Positions 52,507-64,000 of a DNA stretch of 64,000 nt are shown in pieces (the first letter of the stretch is position 1; every line of letters starts with the position of its first letter). The stretch covers positions 8,122,001 to 8,186,000 of the forward strand of contig CP136490.1 in the NCBI GenBank assembly GCA_032768795.1. The letters are read 5' to 3'. A program made the position numbers and the translations under genes. The notes beneath the pieces were generated by a model, which saw only the letters and a program-made list of their open reading frames with translations, searched no databases and was not told where the DNA came from. The DNA is from Tremella fuciformis (taxonomy: Eukaryota; Basidiomycota; Tremellomycetes; Tremellales; Tremellaceae).

Positions 52507-55151
52507 ATGGACGTGGGCGAGAGCCTCGTTCGGCGAGCCGAAGTGGCCGCTGCCGCCCTCAGATTGGATTCGACGGCCCGGCGGGGTGCGTCCTTCCGCT
52601 CACATCAACCACCAGATGAGCTGAACTGTCAGAGCTCGCCCTGTCCTTGCTATGGTCTTTGCCGAGACATGGTAGGCCACGACTTCAGAGAAACCACGTA
52701 TCACTCTGACTGTCCGTAGAAGTTGTGGAGATCAACGAGCGCTTATTCAGCATGATGCAGAAGGATATTGTAGGGGTCCGTTTTCAAGCCTACAGGCTCG
52801 GCTCGTGTGGCTCACGATCAGTTGCTCCCTATCGAGATAGCGATTCAAATCCTTGCGCAGCTTGATATGCCTGATATCCTCAACTGCGCACTCGTGTCTC
52901 GCAATTGGGCGAAACGTGTCAATGAGCAATGTATATCCTTCCCATCAACCAGGAGCAAGCGCTAATGAGAAAGCGCTTTGGGCTTTGCTCTGTAACACGC
53001 ATGTTCCGCCAATTGCTCCCGCGTCGCCTACATGGGCGGATCTATCGCTACATCGGCACCTCATGCACATGACGTCTCGCACCGTCAGTCCGCCAAGCCC
53101 TTTCGCGGACGACGGCGACTCGGACGACAATGTCGAGATGGACCTGATCGACGCCATACGGTCTCACGGCGGCTACCCCAGTGGAGCACCCCCTTCTGCT
53201 TCTCCCTCAAGACCCGGCGTGCGCCGGGGTGTATGGGAAAGATCGGGCTCCGCGTTGCCCATGCACATGCACTTCCAGTCTTCGAAGCCATCTCCGATAC
53301 CTTCGGTATCTGCAGCCGATACGAGCTCGACGCTCATAGACGAGCCTCCCCTGCAGTCCCACCTTCCACTTCCTACGACCTTGCCGCAAGTCAACTTCAA
53401 GCATCTGTATATCGTACACCATGTGCTCCGGCGCCGGATGAGGGGTTTGGCCCCAGCCGAAACGCACACCGGCCCTGGTCCTCCCACGAACAGTCCCACC
53501 AGCCGATGGCGAAAACGAAAAAGCCGAGCTTTCGACGCAATAACCTCTATAGAGGCTGGAGGTCTCCCCGGGCATTCTGAGTGTATCTATTCTCTCGAAC
53601 TTATACATCGAACTATGCGCATCACCATGCCACGCCCCTGTGATGACTGCACGAAACCCTCTTTCGCATCCCCCTTCGATGCGATAGTCCAACCGACAAC
53701 ACCGCGAAGCTCGCGACGGACGAGTCACCCTAGCCTCGATGCGAGTTCGCACCATTCTACGGCGACAGTAAGCGGTCGGGAGTGGCTTTTGACGGGCTCA
53801 AGGGATACATCGCTTCGACTGTGGCAGCTGAATTGTGCCAAACCGCGAGTCGTCAAGATCTTCCACGGAGGGCATGTGGGATCTGTGCTGTCACTCTGCG
53901 TGGTGGAAGTCGCTTTGAGCAAATCGAACAATAGGACTTCATATGATATGTCGCCCTCGCGGTCAGTCTCGTCGCCGAGCAAGCTTCGCGAAGCCACAAC
54001 CAGGGTCCTTGCCGTCAGCAGTGGCGGTGATGGCAAAATTTGCCTCTGGGATGTCGAGCATGGCGAAGGGCGGCCAGAAATTGCAGTTCAGGCTCACGAG
54101 GACTCCGTCCTTTGCGTTAGAGCGGACGACGAGAGAGTAGTCAGCTGCTCAAAAGGTCGGTCTACACGGTGGCGATTGAGTCATGCGTTGCTTATGGATC
54201 AGACAAGACGATACGCGTTTTTGACATTCACACTCTCGAGCAGCTGGTCGTCATCGGGGGTAATCAAGATGGCCATCGCCGTGGGGCTGTCAATGCTGTC
54301 GCATTGAGCAAAGATTACATGTGCGTTGCTCTTCGTCAAATCACGAAAAGAACTGAGGCTCAGCGTTTCGGCATCGGGCGACAAGACCATTCGCGTGTGG
54401 GACATCCACACTGGAGCTCTGCTTGCATCTGTGGAAGCGCATTCGCGAGGCATCGCCTCGATCGCTTTCACCACTGCGCCATCTCCGCATACATCATATC
54501 GTCCCAGGTCCGGCCGCGAGTTCCGCGGTACCATCATTGCCGGATCCTCGGACGCCTCCATTCGGACCTTTTATCTTTCTGCTCGAACGAGCAGAGCGTC
54601 TGTCTCGACCTATGCCCCTTCCGTCGCAGGCTCCACTGCCGAGCTTGTCCCTCCAATGGAGGACCTTACATTCCGCGAGATGCTGGATACCGAGGATGAT
54701 GTCGTTATGGCACCGGCTATTCATGCCCAGCCCGTGACTCCAAACGGTGGCGCCGAGGGTCTCATGCTCGAACGGGGACCGCCATGTTGGAGTCCATGTA
54801 CCTGTCCTGCAGGCACGCGCGTTGAAGGGCGGGCGTGTGGAAGATGTATGAACAGGGGTCATACGGATCTCGTCCGCAGCCTGCATCTGAACGAAGATGT
54901 GGTGCTATCCGGAAGCTATGACACGTCTGTCAAGGTGAGCTGAACAGCCCAAGCTGGAGGCGAGCGGTGCTCATGTCCAGGTCTGGGACCGTAAGACAGG
55001 CAGCCTTCTGCAGGACCTTACCGGCGCCCACACGGGTCGGGTCTTCGCCGTGACTGGCGACAAATGCAAGGTCGTCTCTTCCGGTCTAGACACACGTATC
55101 GTCATCTGGGACTTTGCCGAGGGCCTCGACACGTCGTTCATCAAGCCCTGA
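52507..55151 (+). CDS. F-box/WD40-repeat protein (SCF ubiquitin-ligase adaptor)
   Basis: F-box/WD40 proteins recruit phosphorylated substrates to SCF ligases. Small exons assemble an N-terminus (MDVGESLVRRAEVAAAALRL, LALSLLWSLPRH, VVEINERLFSMMQKDI), then the F-box LLPIEIAIQILAQLDMPDIL with NCALVSRNWAKRVNEQ and, after an intron, LWALLCNTHVPPIAP. A long Ser/Pro-rich linker precedes WD40 repeats: SGREWLLTGSRDTSLRLWQL, VLAVSSGGDGKICLWDVEHG, KTIRVFDIHTLEQLVVI, VSASGDKTIRVWDIHTGALL, VVLSGSYDTSVK then VWDRKTGSLLQDL, and VVSSGLDTRIVIWDF. The stop is at 55151. The architecture resembles Cdc4/Met30/Pop1-type adaptors, but no single orthologue can be named. The transposon ends 150 bases before its start codon, so its promoter may be affected. 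Confidence 0.85.
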
Positions 55152-55264
55152 GGCAATCATCCCCGTCTCAGCTCGATTTGAGCCAAATCTAACATTCGTT
55201 GTACCGATGGAATATGTTGTGCAATTCATCTGTTGTGTGCATGCAGAATGTGTAATGCTGGCTG

Positions 55265-56896
55265 CTAGACGAACGACTCCAGATCCATCTCGTTTCTTCC
55301 CCTAGATACTCGTATCGGTGCTGAAGGGCTTGGCAGAGCTTTGTGTCTCCGTTCTCCTGCGGCCTGCGAGGGGAAAGAGGCGAACAGGTCTGGGTGTTTG
55401 GGAAGAGGATGTTCGCTGCATGTCAGAAAAGAAGTATTGGGAACCAGGACGGGACTGACCTGAAGTAAGGATGCTTCTGCGCAACCTCTGCAGTGATGCG
55501 CCTCGCGGGGTCGTATGTGAGCAGAGAGGCCAGAAGATTATGGCCTTCGGACGAGAGATGCTTGAACTTTTGTCGCAAAGTGGAGAAGCTATCATCAGCT
55601 CGGCCACAGCATCGAGCAGGCATTAGCTCACGGCGGTCCAACAGGATTGAGTTTCTCCACGAGGGGCAGCTTGGAGTACCCTGCCCAGACATCGTCGTTC
55701 GGCTGACCGAGGAGGCTGAAGATCTGCAGATCAGATCAGGGCCATGAACAACTTGAGACAGGTGTACCTTGTTGATCTGATCTATTTCCCCTCTGCCCGG
55801 GAACAGCGCCTCTTTGGTCATCAACTCGGCAAATATGCACCCGGCGCTCCACATGTCGACTGGCTTGTCGTACTCTTTGGCACCTAGCAGAAGCTCTGGT
55901 GCGCGATACCACAACGTCACGACGAGCTGGGTCATCTCCCCGAGGGGATCGCCGAATTTGCGAGCCAGCCCGAAGTCGGCGACCTTGATCTGGCCCCGAT
56001 TGTTCATGAGCAGATTGGAGGTTTTGAGGTCGCGGTGCAGCTGGCAGATGTCAGCCCGGCCGTAGCATAGAAGAGGCAGACGCACAATCCAATTAGCGTG
56101 ACAGTGCCCGACGGCTGACAGGAGCTGCAGCATGAGGGTCTTGACTTCGCTCTGCAGGAACGGGTGAGGCATGTCTGCCAAAAGCGTCTTGAGGTCGTGC
56201 TCGATGAAAGGCATCACGATGAAGATCCTACTTGTCAGCATCGTCCTGATATCGGAGGCCTCTCGAGAGCACTCACTGATTCAGAGTATCCCCGACCACT
56301 ATTTCCTTGATCCCCACGACATTCTCGTGCCCTCCAGCAATCATCAACGCCATTACCTCCCGCAGACTCGTTATTGGAAATCCTTGCTTCTCCTCATCCA
56401 GCTTGAGCTTCTTCAAAGCATATATCCCATTTGTATCGTTACATCTTGCCCGGAATACCACCCCGTATGTCCCTTCCTCGATATGATTCAGCCGGGTGTA
56501 GTTGTAAACCGACCGACAAGGAATGAGGCCAGGATGTGCCGAACGCGGCGGGGCAAAGGGGCATGCTGGTGGAGGCGGAAGCTTCTTCGGGCTGCGAGGA
56601 GAAGGAGACCTGGGATGTGTGATAGGAGCAGGTGAAGGCGATCGCGACGATAAAGGTCGTCGCGGCTTTTTGACAGGCTGATTTGCTGGGTTGTCGTCGT
56701 CTGTCTCTGAGACCTCAGGTCTACGTGTCTTTGGAGGCCGAACGATGCGTCGCTTGATGCTGGCTGGTACGTCGGAGTCTCTCGTCTCGTCTGTCATCTC
56801 TCGAGGGTCTCGTCGACGATCGTTGTCTGCATACGGACGGGAATGTCGGCGACGGGGCGACGATGGGCCAGCATGTGATCCGGGCTCGGAAGGCAT
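55265..56896 (-). CDS. PITSLRE cyclin-dependent kinase (CDK11 family)
   Basis: CDK11-type kinases act in transcription, pre-mRNA splicing and mitosis. The N-terminus is Arg/Ser/Pro-rich (SIKRRIVRPPKTRRPEV, LSSRSPSPAPITHPRSP). The kinase has the glycine loop IEEGTYGVVFRARC, Lys in IYALKKLKLD, and the family-defining helix GFPITSLREVMAL. Downstream are IFIVMPFIEHDLKTLLADM, LHRDLKTSNLLMNNRGQIKV, DFGLARKFGDPLGEMTQLVV, TLWYRAPELLLGAKEYDKPV and LTYDPARRITAEVAQKHPYF. A last intron leads to SEHPLPKHPDLFASFPSQAA and the stop at 55265-55267. Several 45-60 nt introns close in frame. The RD and DFG residues are intact, so it should be active. It converges with the F-box gene. Confidence 0.9.
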
Positions 56897-57255
56897 ATCA
56901 AAAATGCGTTGCCTGAGGCACGAAGGGGCGGTCGAGAAGCTGATTGCGCGTCCCTCTCTCGTACCCTGGTGGCTGCCTCCTATACTATCGAGTACCCGCT
57001 CTACTTCGATGGCAAGCTATGGTATCATGCGTAAAGAGTCTATGTTGGGCGAAAATGTGGCCATGTTGAGCAGAAGATCGGTCGGATCCGAAAGTTCGGC
57101 CTCACGTCACCGAGCATGCCCTGAAATGTCGGCGACGAGATGGGCCGGCGACTAACCCATCTCTTCCAAGTCCTCTGCCTCCCGATCCCATCCACTCACG
57201 AAGATGCTTCGGGATCAGGACTGCTGGCGGCGACCAGAGTAGCACTCCACTGAGT
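56897..57255. promoter_or_regulatory. Divergent promoter region between CDK11 and the ABC transporter
   Basis: 359 bases separate two outward-transcribed genes and should hold both promoters. Short frames here have no family resemblance, and no specific site can be named. Confidence 0.4.
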
Positions 57256-60200
57256 ATGACTCGTTTGGGGAGGCGATATACCGAGCCTGGCTCGTTCTGG
57301 GCGCAATTTGCCGCCTTGTGCAGGAAGAACTAGTGAGTAGTCAGGCATGCCATGCCTGCTTTGATCGTGGCTGCTCTGCTTGATTAAGAAGCTGATGAGT
57401 AGTATAATATTTCTTCGGCGTGCTGGCATCAACTTCTTTCGCTGCGTCACTGCTCCAATTCTATATGCCGTTTATTTTGCCAATGCCAGGGTGAGTGGCG
57501 GCTGGATCGATGGGAAAGCGCTGATCGGGGGCAGAGATTTTTCAGGACAAGAGGGCAGGTACGTTCGCTTCTAGCTTGCTGGTAGGGGCAAAGAGATCTC
57601 ACAATCAGCTCGGGGAGGGGAGCATCGCACCTCTACAGCCACTCGCAGATGACTTTCTTGGCAGGAAATTCGTCTGGGTCCCTGCTCCCCAAGCGGCAAT
57701 CAATGAAACGGTCGCCGCATTCTACGATGATCTCATGGACCGGGTCCTAGCTGGGACTTCGGGCAATGTGGTCAAATTGACCAACTCGACCGAGATCGAG
57801 GATGAGTGTCCGGAAAACCTCAACGCCCTGAGTGAATGCTTTCTGGCGGTGGTATTCGAGAACGGCGATCTCGCCTCGAAGACATTGGTCAGTCCGAAGC
57901 TTGACGAAGACGTTGAGCTGATTTTCGAGAACTACACATTGCGTGGCGATTTCGGACTCGGCTATGTGGACGTCGTGGATCAGTCCAAAGACGATGTTCA
58001 GCGAAGATATCTGCCCATGCAATGGGCGATTGACAGCGTTCGTTGACATCATTCTTCGATTAACTTATCTGACACGATAGAATTTCATCGCCATGTCAAC
58101 TGGCACAACCCCACAGACGCCGTACAATTGGGAATACACGAATCAGAGTAATCAGGAATTTGACGAAGAACAGAGGATCTGTCAGTTCCGGTTAAGGTCT
58201 TATGTCCGCGCGGTGCTGATCTCACAGCCTACCTTCGCGGTATCAGGTCTATCCTTGTGCTCGCCATATTCTTGATCTTCCTGGGAGTGGGATATCAGAT
58301 TGCCGGATCCATTGCAGCCGAACGCACGGCTCTCCTTACGTCGCATCTGGGCGCCATGGGCTGTCGCAAATCAGCCCTTACCCTGTCCTGGTTGGCAAGT
58401 GTCAGCAGCTTCTACTTCCCCGCCTGGGTGGTTCAGGCAATCGTCCTACAACTCAGCGTGTTCAAGAAAACCAACATCGGCTTGTTGATTGTCATATTCG
58501 TCCTGACGGGCGTATCTCTCGCGGCGTGGTCAATGATCGTAGCCGTCCCTTTTGCCAAAGCTCCCACTCTAGCCTCCGTGACAGGTCAGTGATGACATGT
58601 TGAACCCTGAGTCTTACGCTCATCGCCAGCGACTCTCTTGGCGATACTTCTGTCTATAGTCGCTACACTGGCGGCTACCGGAGTAGCTTCTCAGATTGTG
58701 CTTACCCTGCTTTTTCCCCCAATGTTCTTCATCTTCTGCATAAAAGCGGTCGCGGCCTTTGAGATCGATTCACTGCATACGAATATCGCGAAGAGGAGTC
58801 CGAGAGGTGATGCGCCTATACTGGCACTCATCATTGTGACACTGGTGAGCAGGTTTACCCTGGCATGCCCCCAGCCAACGCAAAGGTTGCGATAGTGCTC
58901 TATCCGACGTTGTCAACCTGGCTCGAGGCTCAAGTATACAACACGCGTACACCCGATTATCGAGGCTTTCTGCGGAGTTCGTGGTCCAAAGAGCCTTCTG
59001 AACAGCCTACCGACCATAGTGGCAACGCTGTCGAGGTGGATCACCTCCGAAAGGAATATCCAACCAAGCTTTTCGGCCTTTTCGGCAAGGGGAAACCAGT
59101 GACTGCCATCGAGGACCTGTCTTTGTCAGTGCCCAAGGGAGAGATATTCTGCCTACTAGGCCGGTCTGTGTCTCCATTTGGTTAAGAGTTTCAGCTGAAG
59201 TAAAGTAACGGTGCCGCCAAGTCGACTGCGCTCTCGGCTATCGCACGTCTTCTGAGCTACCAAGGCGGACGGATCAAGTATGCCAAAGACCAGCATGTCG
59301 GCATCGCCTCCCAGAAAGACGTTCTGTGGGACGACCTGTCATGCAAGCAGGTCGGTGTTACGATAGCTGTACCCTCTGCCGTGAGCTCACTCCCAGCACG
59401 TAGCTTTGTGGCGCTCCATCAAGAATACTCCAAAACACCTGCAGGGTGAAGGTGATCTCGACCTGCTCGCCAGATGTGACCTGGGCAGCAAGGTCGACTT
59501 CCTGTCGAAGAACCTTTCCGGGGGACAGAAGCGTAAATTACAGCTCGCTTGCGCATTGGCAGGTGGCTCCAACCTTCTTCTGCTGGACGAGATCAGCAGC
59601 GGTCTAGATCCTCTTAGTCGCCGGGCGATCTGGAAGCTTATCATTGCCAACAGGGGAACGAGCTCGATTATATTCACTACACACTGTAGGTCACTGAGTT
59701 GAGCAGAATAAAGGCTCAAGTAAAGCGCTGGATGAGGCGGACTATCTCGGAGACCATGTTGCCATTCTACAAGCTCCAGGAAAGCTCCTTGCCCTCGACA
59801 GCCCAGTGCATCTGAAATCAACTTTCGGTAAAGGCTACACAGTCTCCGTTGCTGGGGCAAGTCGTGTCGATACTGCGTTGCTGAAACGCCTAGTAGAGGA
59901 GATTCCAGGCAGCCATGCCCATCTACAGCAAGGTAAACTCCTGATTCAAACCGGATCCACAGATCTGGGCGCTGTACGGAAGCTGGCACGCGTGCTTGAA
60001 GCCGAGTCGCAACCACCCCTTCGATATCAAGTCAACGGGTCGACCCTCGAAGATGTTTTCCTCGACCTGAACAAGGCCCCCGAGTCCCTGGGTGGTCATA
60101 TTGCCGCAGCCGATCTGGATCGACCATCGTCGTTGCATAATGGAATCCCCAAGGGTGAGGTCGGCGATTCGCGAGACGCAGAGAAGGCGGAATACGTGGT

Positions 60201-62864
60201 CGACGAGCACTCTGCGACTGGGCTCACCCCTGGGCATAAAGGCTCCCGCTCTCGAGGCGTACTTTTGGACATATGGACGATCTTCCTCAAGCGGATTTAC
60301 GTACTTCAATTGTCTTGGCTTCTGCCCCTCATCGCCATACTGCTCGTCATTGGCTTCTCCTGTGTGCCGCTCTTCTTCATCAGGGATCGCGTCCAGACGT
60401 GCGCCATCCAGGTCGATCAGGAGGACTTCACGGCTTTGACGTACCCGCGAAGCTTGCTTCAGATATACAGCGGGCCAGTCGTCGTCTCACCGCCAGATCT
60501 CTTTGCCAACGATGCCATCTTTATCGGTGGACGGACTACCGAAGCCGATAATTCCTCTTTCGTCCAGCTTTTCGGGGACGAGTATCGCAATCTCACGTAT
60601 GGTGGGGTTTCCCTTGATACATCTGGGAAAACTCTGTTCGCCTGGGAGGGCAGTCAGAGAGCCAATAAGGGACCGTCGGTCCTGAACCTGGTCTCCAACG
60701 CCTTGTTGAACCAGCTTAGCCCGAGTACGAATGGCTTTCGCATCAACCTGAACTTTCAGTATATCCCGAGTCCAGATTTCACGAGCACAGGCCAAGCCAT
60801 GAAATGGATTGGGTTCTTGTGAGTTGCCGAGGTCGCCGCAAGGTTGTAAGCTGACAGGTAGCGGTCTGGGCATATCACTATGGCCGGCCTTCGCCATTGT
60901 ATACCCATCGCTCGAGCGCTCTTCCCGTGTGCGTCAAAACCAGTACTCGAACGGCGCCAGTCCTCTTGGCGTATGGCTCGGGCATCTCCTTTTCGAGATG
61001 CCGGCCATCCTCTTCGCCTCCACCGTCATCATAATCATCTTCGCGGTGGCGACTAGTCAATTCAACTACCCCGGTGCTCTGTGGGCTTGTTTTGTGCTCT
61101 TTGGAGTTACCGGAAGTCTCTGGTCATTCATGTTCTCTCTCGGTATCAAGTCGGCTCTAGTAGGGCTGGCCGCTGTGGCGGGCTTTAATCTGATCTTCTT
61201 CATTCTATACCTGTAAGTTCTCCTATCGGGTGTAGAAGGACTAAAGGCTGACAGGCAGGGCTGCTTATCTCCTGGTCCTCACTTTCGACAGGAGCACCTC
61301 TGGCCAAGATCATCTGAACATCGTGCACTTCACAATGGCTCTGGTCAATCCTTTAGGCTCTATCATTCGCGCCGTCCTGGTGTCCGTCAATCTTTTCAAT
61401 CTTCTCTGCGATGGGCATGGCGGACAGACGACCAAACCTCCGTCTGACATGCTGCTGTTCGGCGGTCCCATCGTCTACCTGATCGTCCAGGGTCTGTTGG
61501 CCTTTGCTTTGCTCATCTATAACGATTCAGGGTACCCGTTGCCGCGCTTCTTGCAGTCGATTCGCAAGCGGAAAGGATCGCATACTGTCACCACTTCAGC
61601 TTCGATGGATGTGGTCGAGGAAAAAGATCGAGTCGAACGGGGTCCGGAAGATGCTCTAAAAGTACTCGGGTTGAAGAAGAGGTTTCGAGAAGCCAAGGTA
61701 TCTGCAGTAGACGACGTCACCTTTGGTGTGAAGCAAGGCGAGACGTTTGCTTTGATCGGTCCGAATGGCGCAGGGAAGACGACCGCGCTGGCGTGTATCC
61801 GCGGATCGGAGCGGCCGACTGGTGGCGATGTGTTTGTGACGGGGCACAGCATTGTCCGTGCACGGAATGCCGCGTGAGTACGGTACCGATTCACTAAGTG
61901 CCAATATTGACGACAAGGCGTGATTATCTCGGGGTATGCGAGCAGTACAATGCCATCGATGCCAATCTCACAGGTGAGCATAGTGCCCTCTGAGCTGGCT
62001 CGGGTTTGACCGCTAGTCCGCCAGCACCTTTGGCTGTACGGCAGACTGAAAGGGGTACCATCGGCGGCGCTGAAGCACGACATTACAGCTTTGCTACGTG
62101 CTTCCAACCTGTCAGACAAGGCAGATGATCTGGCGACATCGCTGTCTGGCGGCAATCAACGCAAGCTCAGCCTGGCCATGGCTCTGATCGGCGACAGACC
62201 CGTCGTGCTCATCGACGAGTTCAGCAGCGGTGTCGATCCATTCAGCAAACGCGAAGCATGGGCCGTGGTGAGTGCCGTTACCTACTACATCAGCCCTAGG
62301 CGGGACCCGTGCTGACATGTAGCTCACTGCCCTGACCAAAGACCGGGCGGTCGTGATGACTACTCATTCGATGGAAGAAGTCGATGCGTTGTCATCCCGC
62401 GTCGGCATTCTCGCCGCCAAGCTGTTGGCGGTCGGTACGCCTGAAAGCCTCAAGTCTCGTTTTGCGACATACGAAATCCACCTGTCGGCTGATGAGGTCG
62501 ATCGTACCCTAGCCTTCTTCCAGGCAAATGGGTTCGAAGGGGCGAAGCGGAGTATGGATACGTTGACTCGGATCAGTGTACCTGGTGTCAAAGAGCGGGA
62601 TTTGGACCGTCTCTTGGGCTGTTTGAGCGATGCCAAGGAGCAGCTCGGCCTGGGCGAAGTGTCTCTGCAGGAGTGAGTCGCATCGGAAAGTTCAGTATAA
62701 TGTTCGTGCTGATCGATAGAGCATCAACGGAGACTGCTTTCCTGGAAATTGTACGCCAGCACAATATACAGGAGGAAGAGTCTCGGCAGACGGCCAAAGG
62801 CCTCAAGAGGGCTTGGTGGAAGCGCCTGTTCCGGCGTTCTACGAGACCAAAGGCAGACTCCTGA
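57256..62864 (+). CDS. ABCA-type full-length ABC transporter
   Basis: ABCA proteins move lipids across membranes with two halves, each a six-span domain plus a nucleotide-binding domain (NBD). Exon 1 (MTRLGRRYTEPGSFWAQFAA, LCRKN) splices to SIIFLRRAGINFFRCVTAPI, the first span. Spans continue with ILVLAIFLIFLGVGYQI, SFYFPAWVVQAIVLQL and IGLLIVIFVLTGVSLAAW. NBD1 reads GEIFCLLG then GRNGAAKST (Walker A, with Ala for Gly), LSGGQKRKLQLACALAG and NLLLLDEISSGLDPLSR. The second half has spans such as WLLPLIAILLVIGFSCVPLF and IIIIFAVATSQ. NBD2 has FALIGPNGAGKTTALACI, LSGGNQRKLSLAMAL and VVLIDEFSSGVDPFSKR, followed by MTTHSMEEVDALSSRVGIL. The C-terminus ends RRSTRPKADS. More than a dozen short introns are needed. 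Location is likely vacuolar or plasma membrane. Confidence 0.88.
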
Positions 62865-63148
62865 GACGGATTGGTGTGATAACGACTGCGTCCGCGTGAT
62901 AGTGTAGCTAGTAATGATCTTGTAGCGACCTAGTTGTGTGATGAATGACTGCATGACTTGGCAATGACGTATGAGTTTGGTGTACAAAGTTGTTCCTATC
63001 CTCTTCTCTTCTTCACGGTACTTCCTAGTCGTACACTGCTCGTTTGCATATTGGTTCCCGGTCCATTGTATAGACATGCACGTGTGGTTGCAGCTGTGGT
63101 GTAGGTGGTGGGTCAGTGGCGCTCAGCGCTCACTGCTTGCCCTGTGAG

Positions 63149-63921
63149 TCAGCGCGGGCAGAAACGACTAGAGACGGATGAATGTACGAAGTAGCCCATG
63201 TTGCCTCCTTTGGTCTTGGTGGGCGAAGTCGCGAGGCCGTTGGCGGCAGGGGGAGACTGGGCAATGCCATAGGACGTCTGGGCAATGTGCGCCAGGTCGA
63301 CATCTGCCGTCAGCCACCTCAACATGCACCAGCAGATCGAGGGACGCACTGCCATTGTGGCTCGCGCGGCGGACCACGCCCTCGCGGTACACCCTCGCGC
63401 GCTCGCGCTCCTCGTCGCTCACGTTGCTCATGCGCCTGTTGAGCTGCGCGGGCTTGGCCTCGCCCTCAGAGGTGGAGCTCATGCTCTCGCTGGGCGACGT
63501 GGCGATCGTGTCCGCCTCGCCGTTGGCCGCGCCCGCCGCGGCCGCGTGCTGCTGCGCGGGAATGGGCGCGCCGCCGGCGCCGTCCATCTCGAACACCTCG
63601 GCGTCGGCATCGTTGAATGCCTGCTGCTCCAGCTCGCCCTCCTCCTTGAAGGACCCCCAGTTGTGTGCGCCGGCGCCGTTCTTCCGCGCCAGCTCGGCTT
63701 TGAGCGGGAGGCCCGAGCGCGAGTGCCGGTCTTTGAGCAGCGCGGCGGGGGCTTGGTTGCGCTGCGGCGGTCAGCGGGCTGAGATGGAGGGGGAGGTGGT
63801 GGGCGGGACAAAGGATGCGGGTGGGTGAGGGGGAGGGGGCAGGTGGGTGGAATGATGGCTGGTCGTGCGAGCGGTGGTGGTTGGTGGTGGTGGAGCAGGA
63901 ACTCACTTCGGTACGAGTCAT
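63149..63921 (-). CDS. STF2/Tma10-like small protein with extended tail
   Basis: Exon 1 is only MTRTE (from 63921). A long C/T-rich intron of about 140 nt leads to RNQAPAALLKDRHSRSGLPL and AELARKNGAGAHNWGSFKEE. The K-x-GAG-x-HNWG block matches Stf2/Tma10-type proteins (MTRT start and G.G..NWG motif), which stabilise the inhibited F1Fo-ATPase or associate with ribosomes under stress and desiccation. The middle is acidic and Ala/Ser-rich (EVFEMDGAGGAPIPAQQ), then MSNVSDEERERARVYREG. The C-terminal exons are uncertain: one reading gives VDLAHIAQTSYGIAQSPPAA and GGNMGYFVHSS. It is much longer than the yeast proteins. Very GC-rich DNA produces several overlapping shadow frames here. Confidence 0.55.
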
Positions 63922-64000
63922 GATGTTAGGTTGTGTCTATGCTAGCTGTGCGCTGCTGGCTGTGGGCTGTGGACGCGGTGTGGTAGCTGTTGCGGTGGAT

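Noticed and set aside
63466..63921. Arg/Pro-rich frame starting at the same ATG as the STF2-like gene
   Set aside because: Reading through the long intron without splicing gives a low-complexity product; splicing after MTRTE yields the conserved GAGxHNWG motif instead.

Overview
The window looks like nuclear DNA of a basidiomycete fungus. Genes are densely packed on both strands, GC-rich, and broken by short introns of about 40-60 nt with GTNNGT-type donors and CTRAC/CTGAC-like branch sites. The housekeeping proteins are fungal: Sec3, Hsl1-type kinase, ETF-QO, Coa3, Did2, Svp26, Naa30, formin, Rxt2, CDK11. A yeast-forming or Tremellomycete-like lineage is possible, but this is inference only. 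All exon boundaries were read by eye and no alignment was run.

Layout. 1-12.7 kb: 5' part of exocyst SEC3, an HSL1/GIN4-type kinase, a Sel1-repeat protein, a small Myb/SANT protein, a secreted propeller-like protein and an SDR-like membrane protein. 12.8-19.7 kb: an accessory stretch of different base composition with a beta-lactamase-fold hydrolase, a long inverted repeat, an orphan ORF and simple repeats, and otherwise few genes. 19.8-42.4 kb: ordinary core genes (ETF-QO, COA3, DID2/CHMP1, SVP26, NAA30, three unrecognised small or medium genes, a formin, a secreted protein, PRCC, RXT2). 52.4-64 kb: an F-box/WD40 protein, a PITSLRE/CDK11 kinase, an ABCA-type transporter and an STF2-like protein.

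The most interesting object is a complete DNA transposon at 42434-52356. It has 123-bp terminal inverted repeats at both ends, flanked by a perfect 10-bp target-site duplication (GATAGCGTCG). It carries two genes in convergent orientation. One is a minus-strand gene that, after splicing, encodes a Mutator-like DDE transposase with an N-terminal AT-hook and a SWIM zinc finger, fused to a USP-type deubiquitinase domain and then a Ulp1-type (C48) SUMO-protease domain. The USP domain is split across an intron, so its catalytic Cys lies in one reading frame and its His in the next; the fusion is invisible to simple ORF calling. The other is a plus-strand gene for a cysteine-bearing, charged and coiled-coil companion protein.

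The element is also saturated with the hexamer GATCGC/GCGATC (about 70 sites by eye in 9.9 kb, in exons, introns and spacers), which is sparse in the host DNA. It contains a 136-bp near-perfect palindrome inside an intron. The combination of transposase, deubiquitinase, SUMO protease and an iterated DNA word suggests an element that interferes with host ubiquitin/SUMO control while marking its own DNA. That functional idea is inference.
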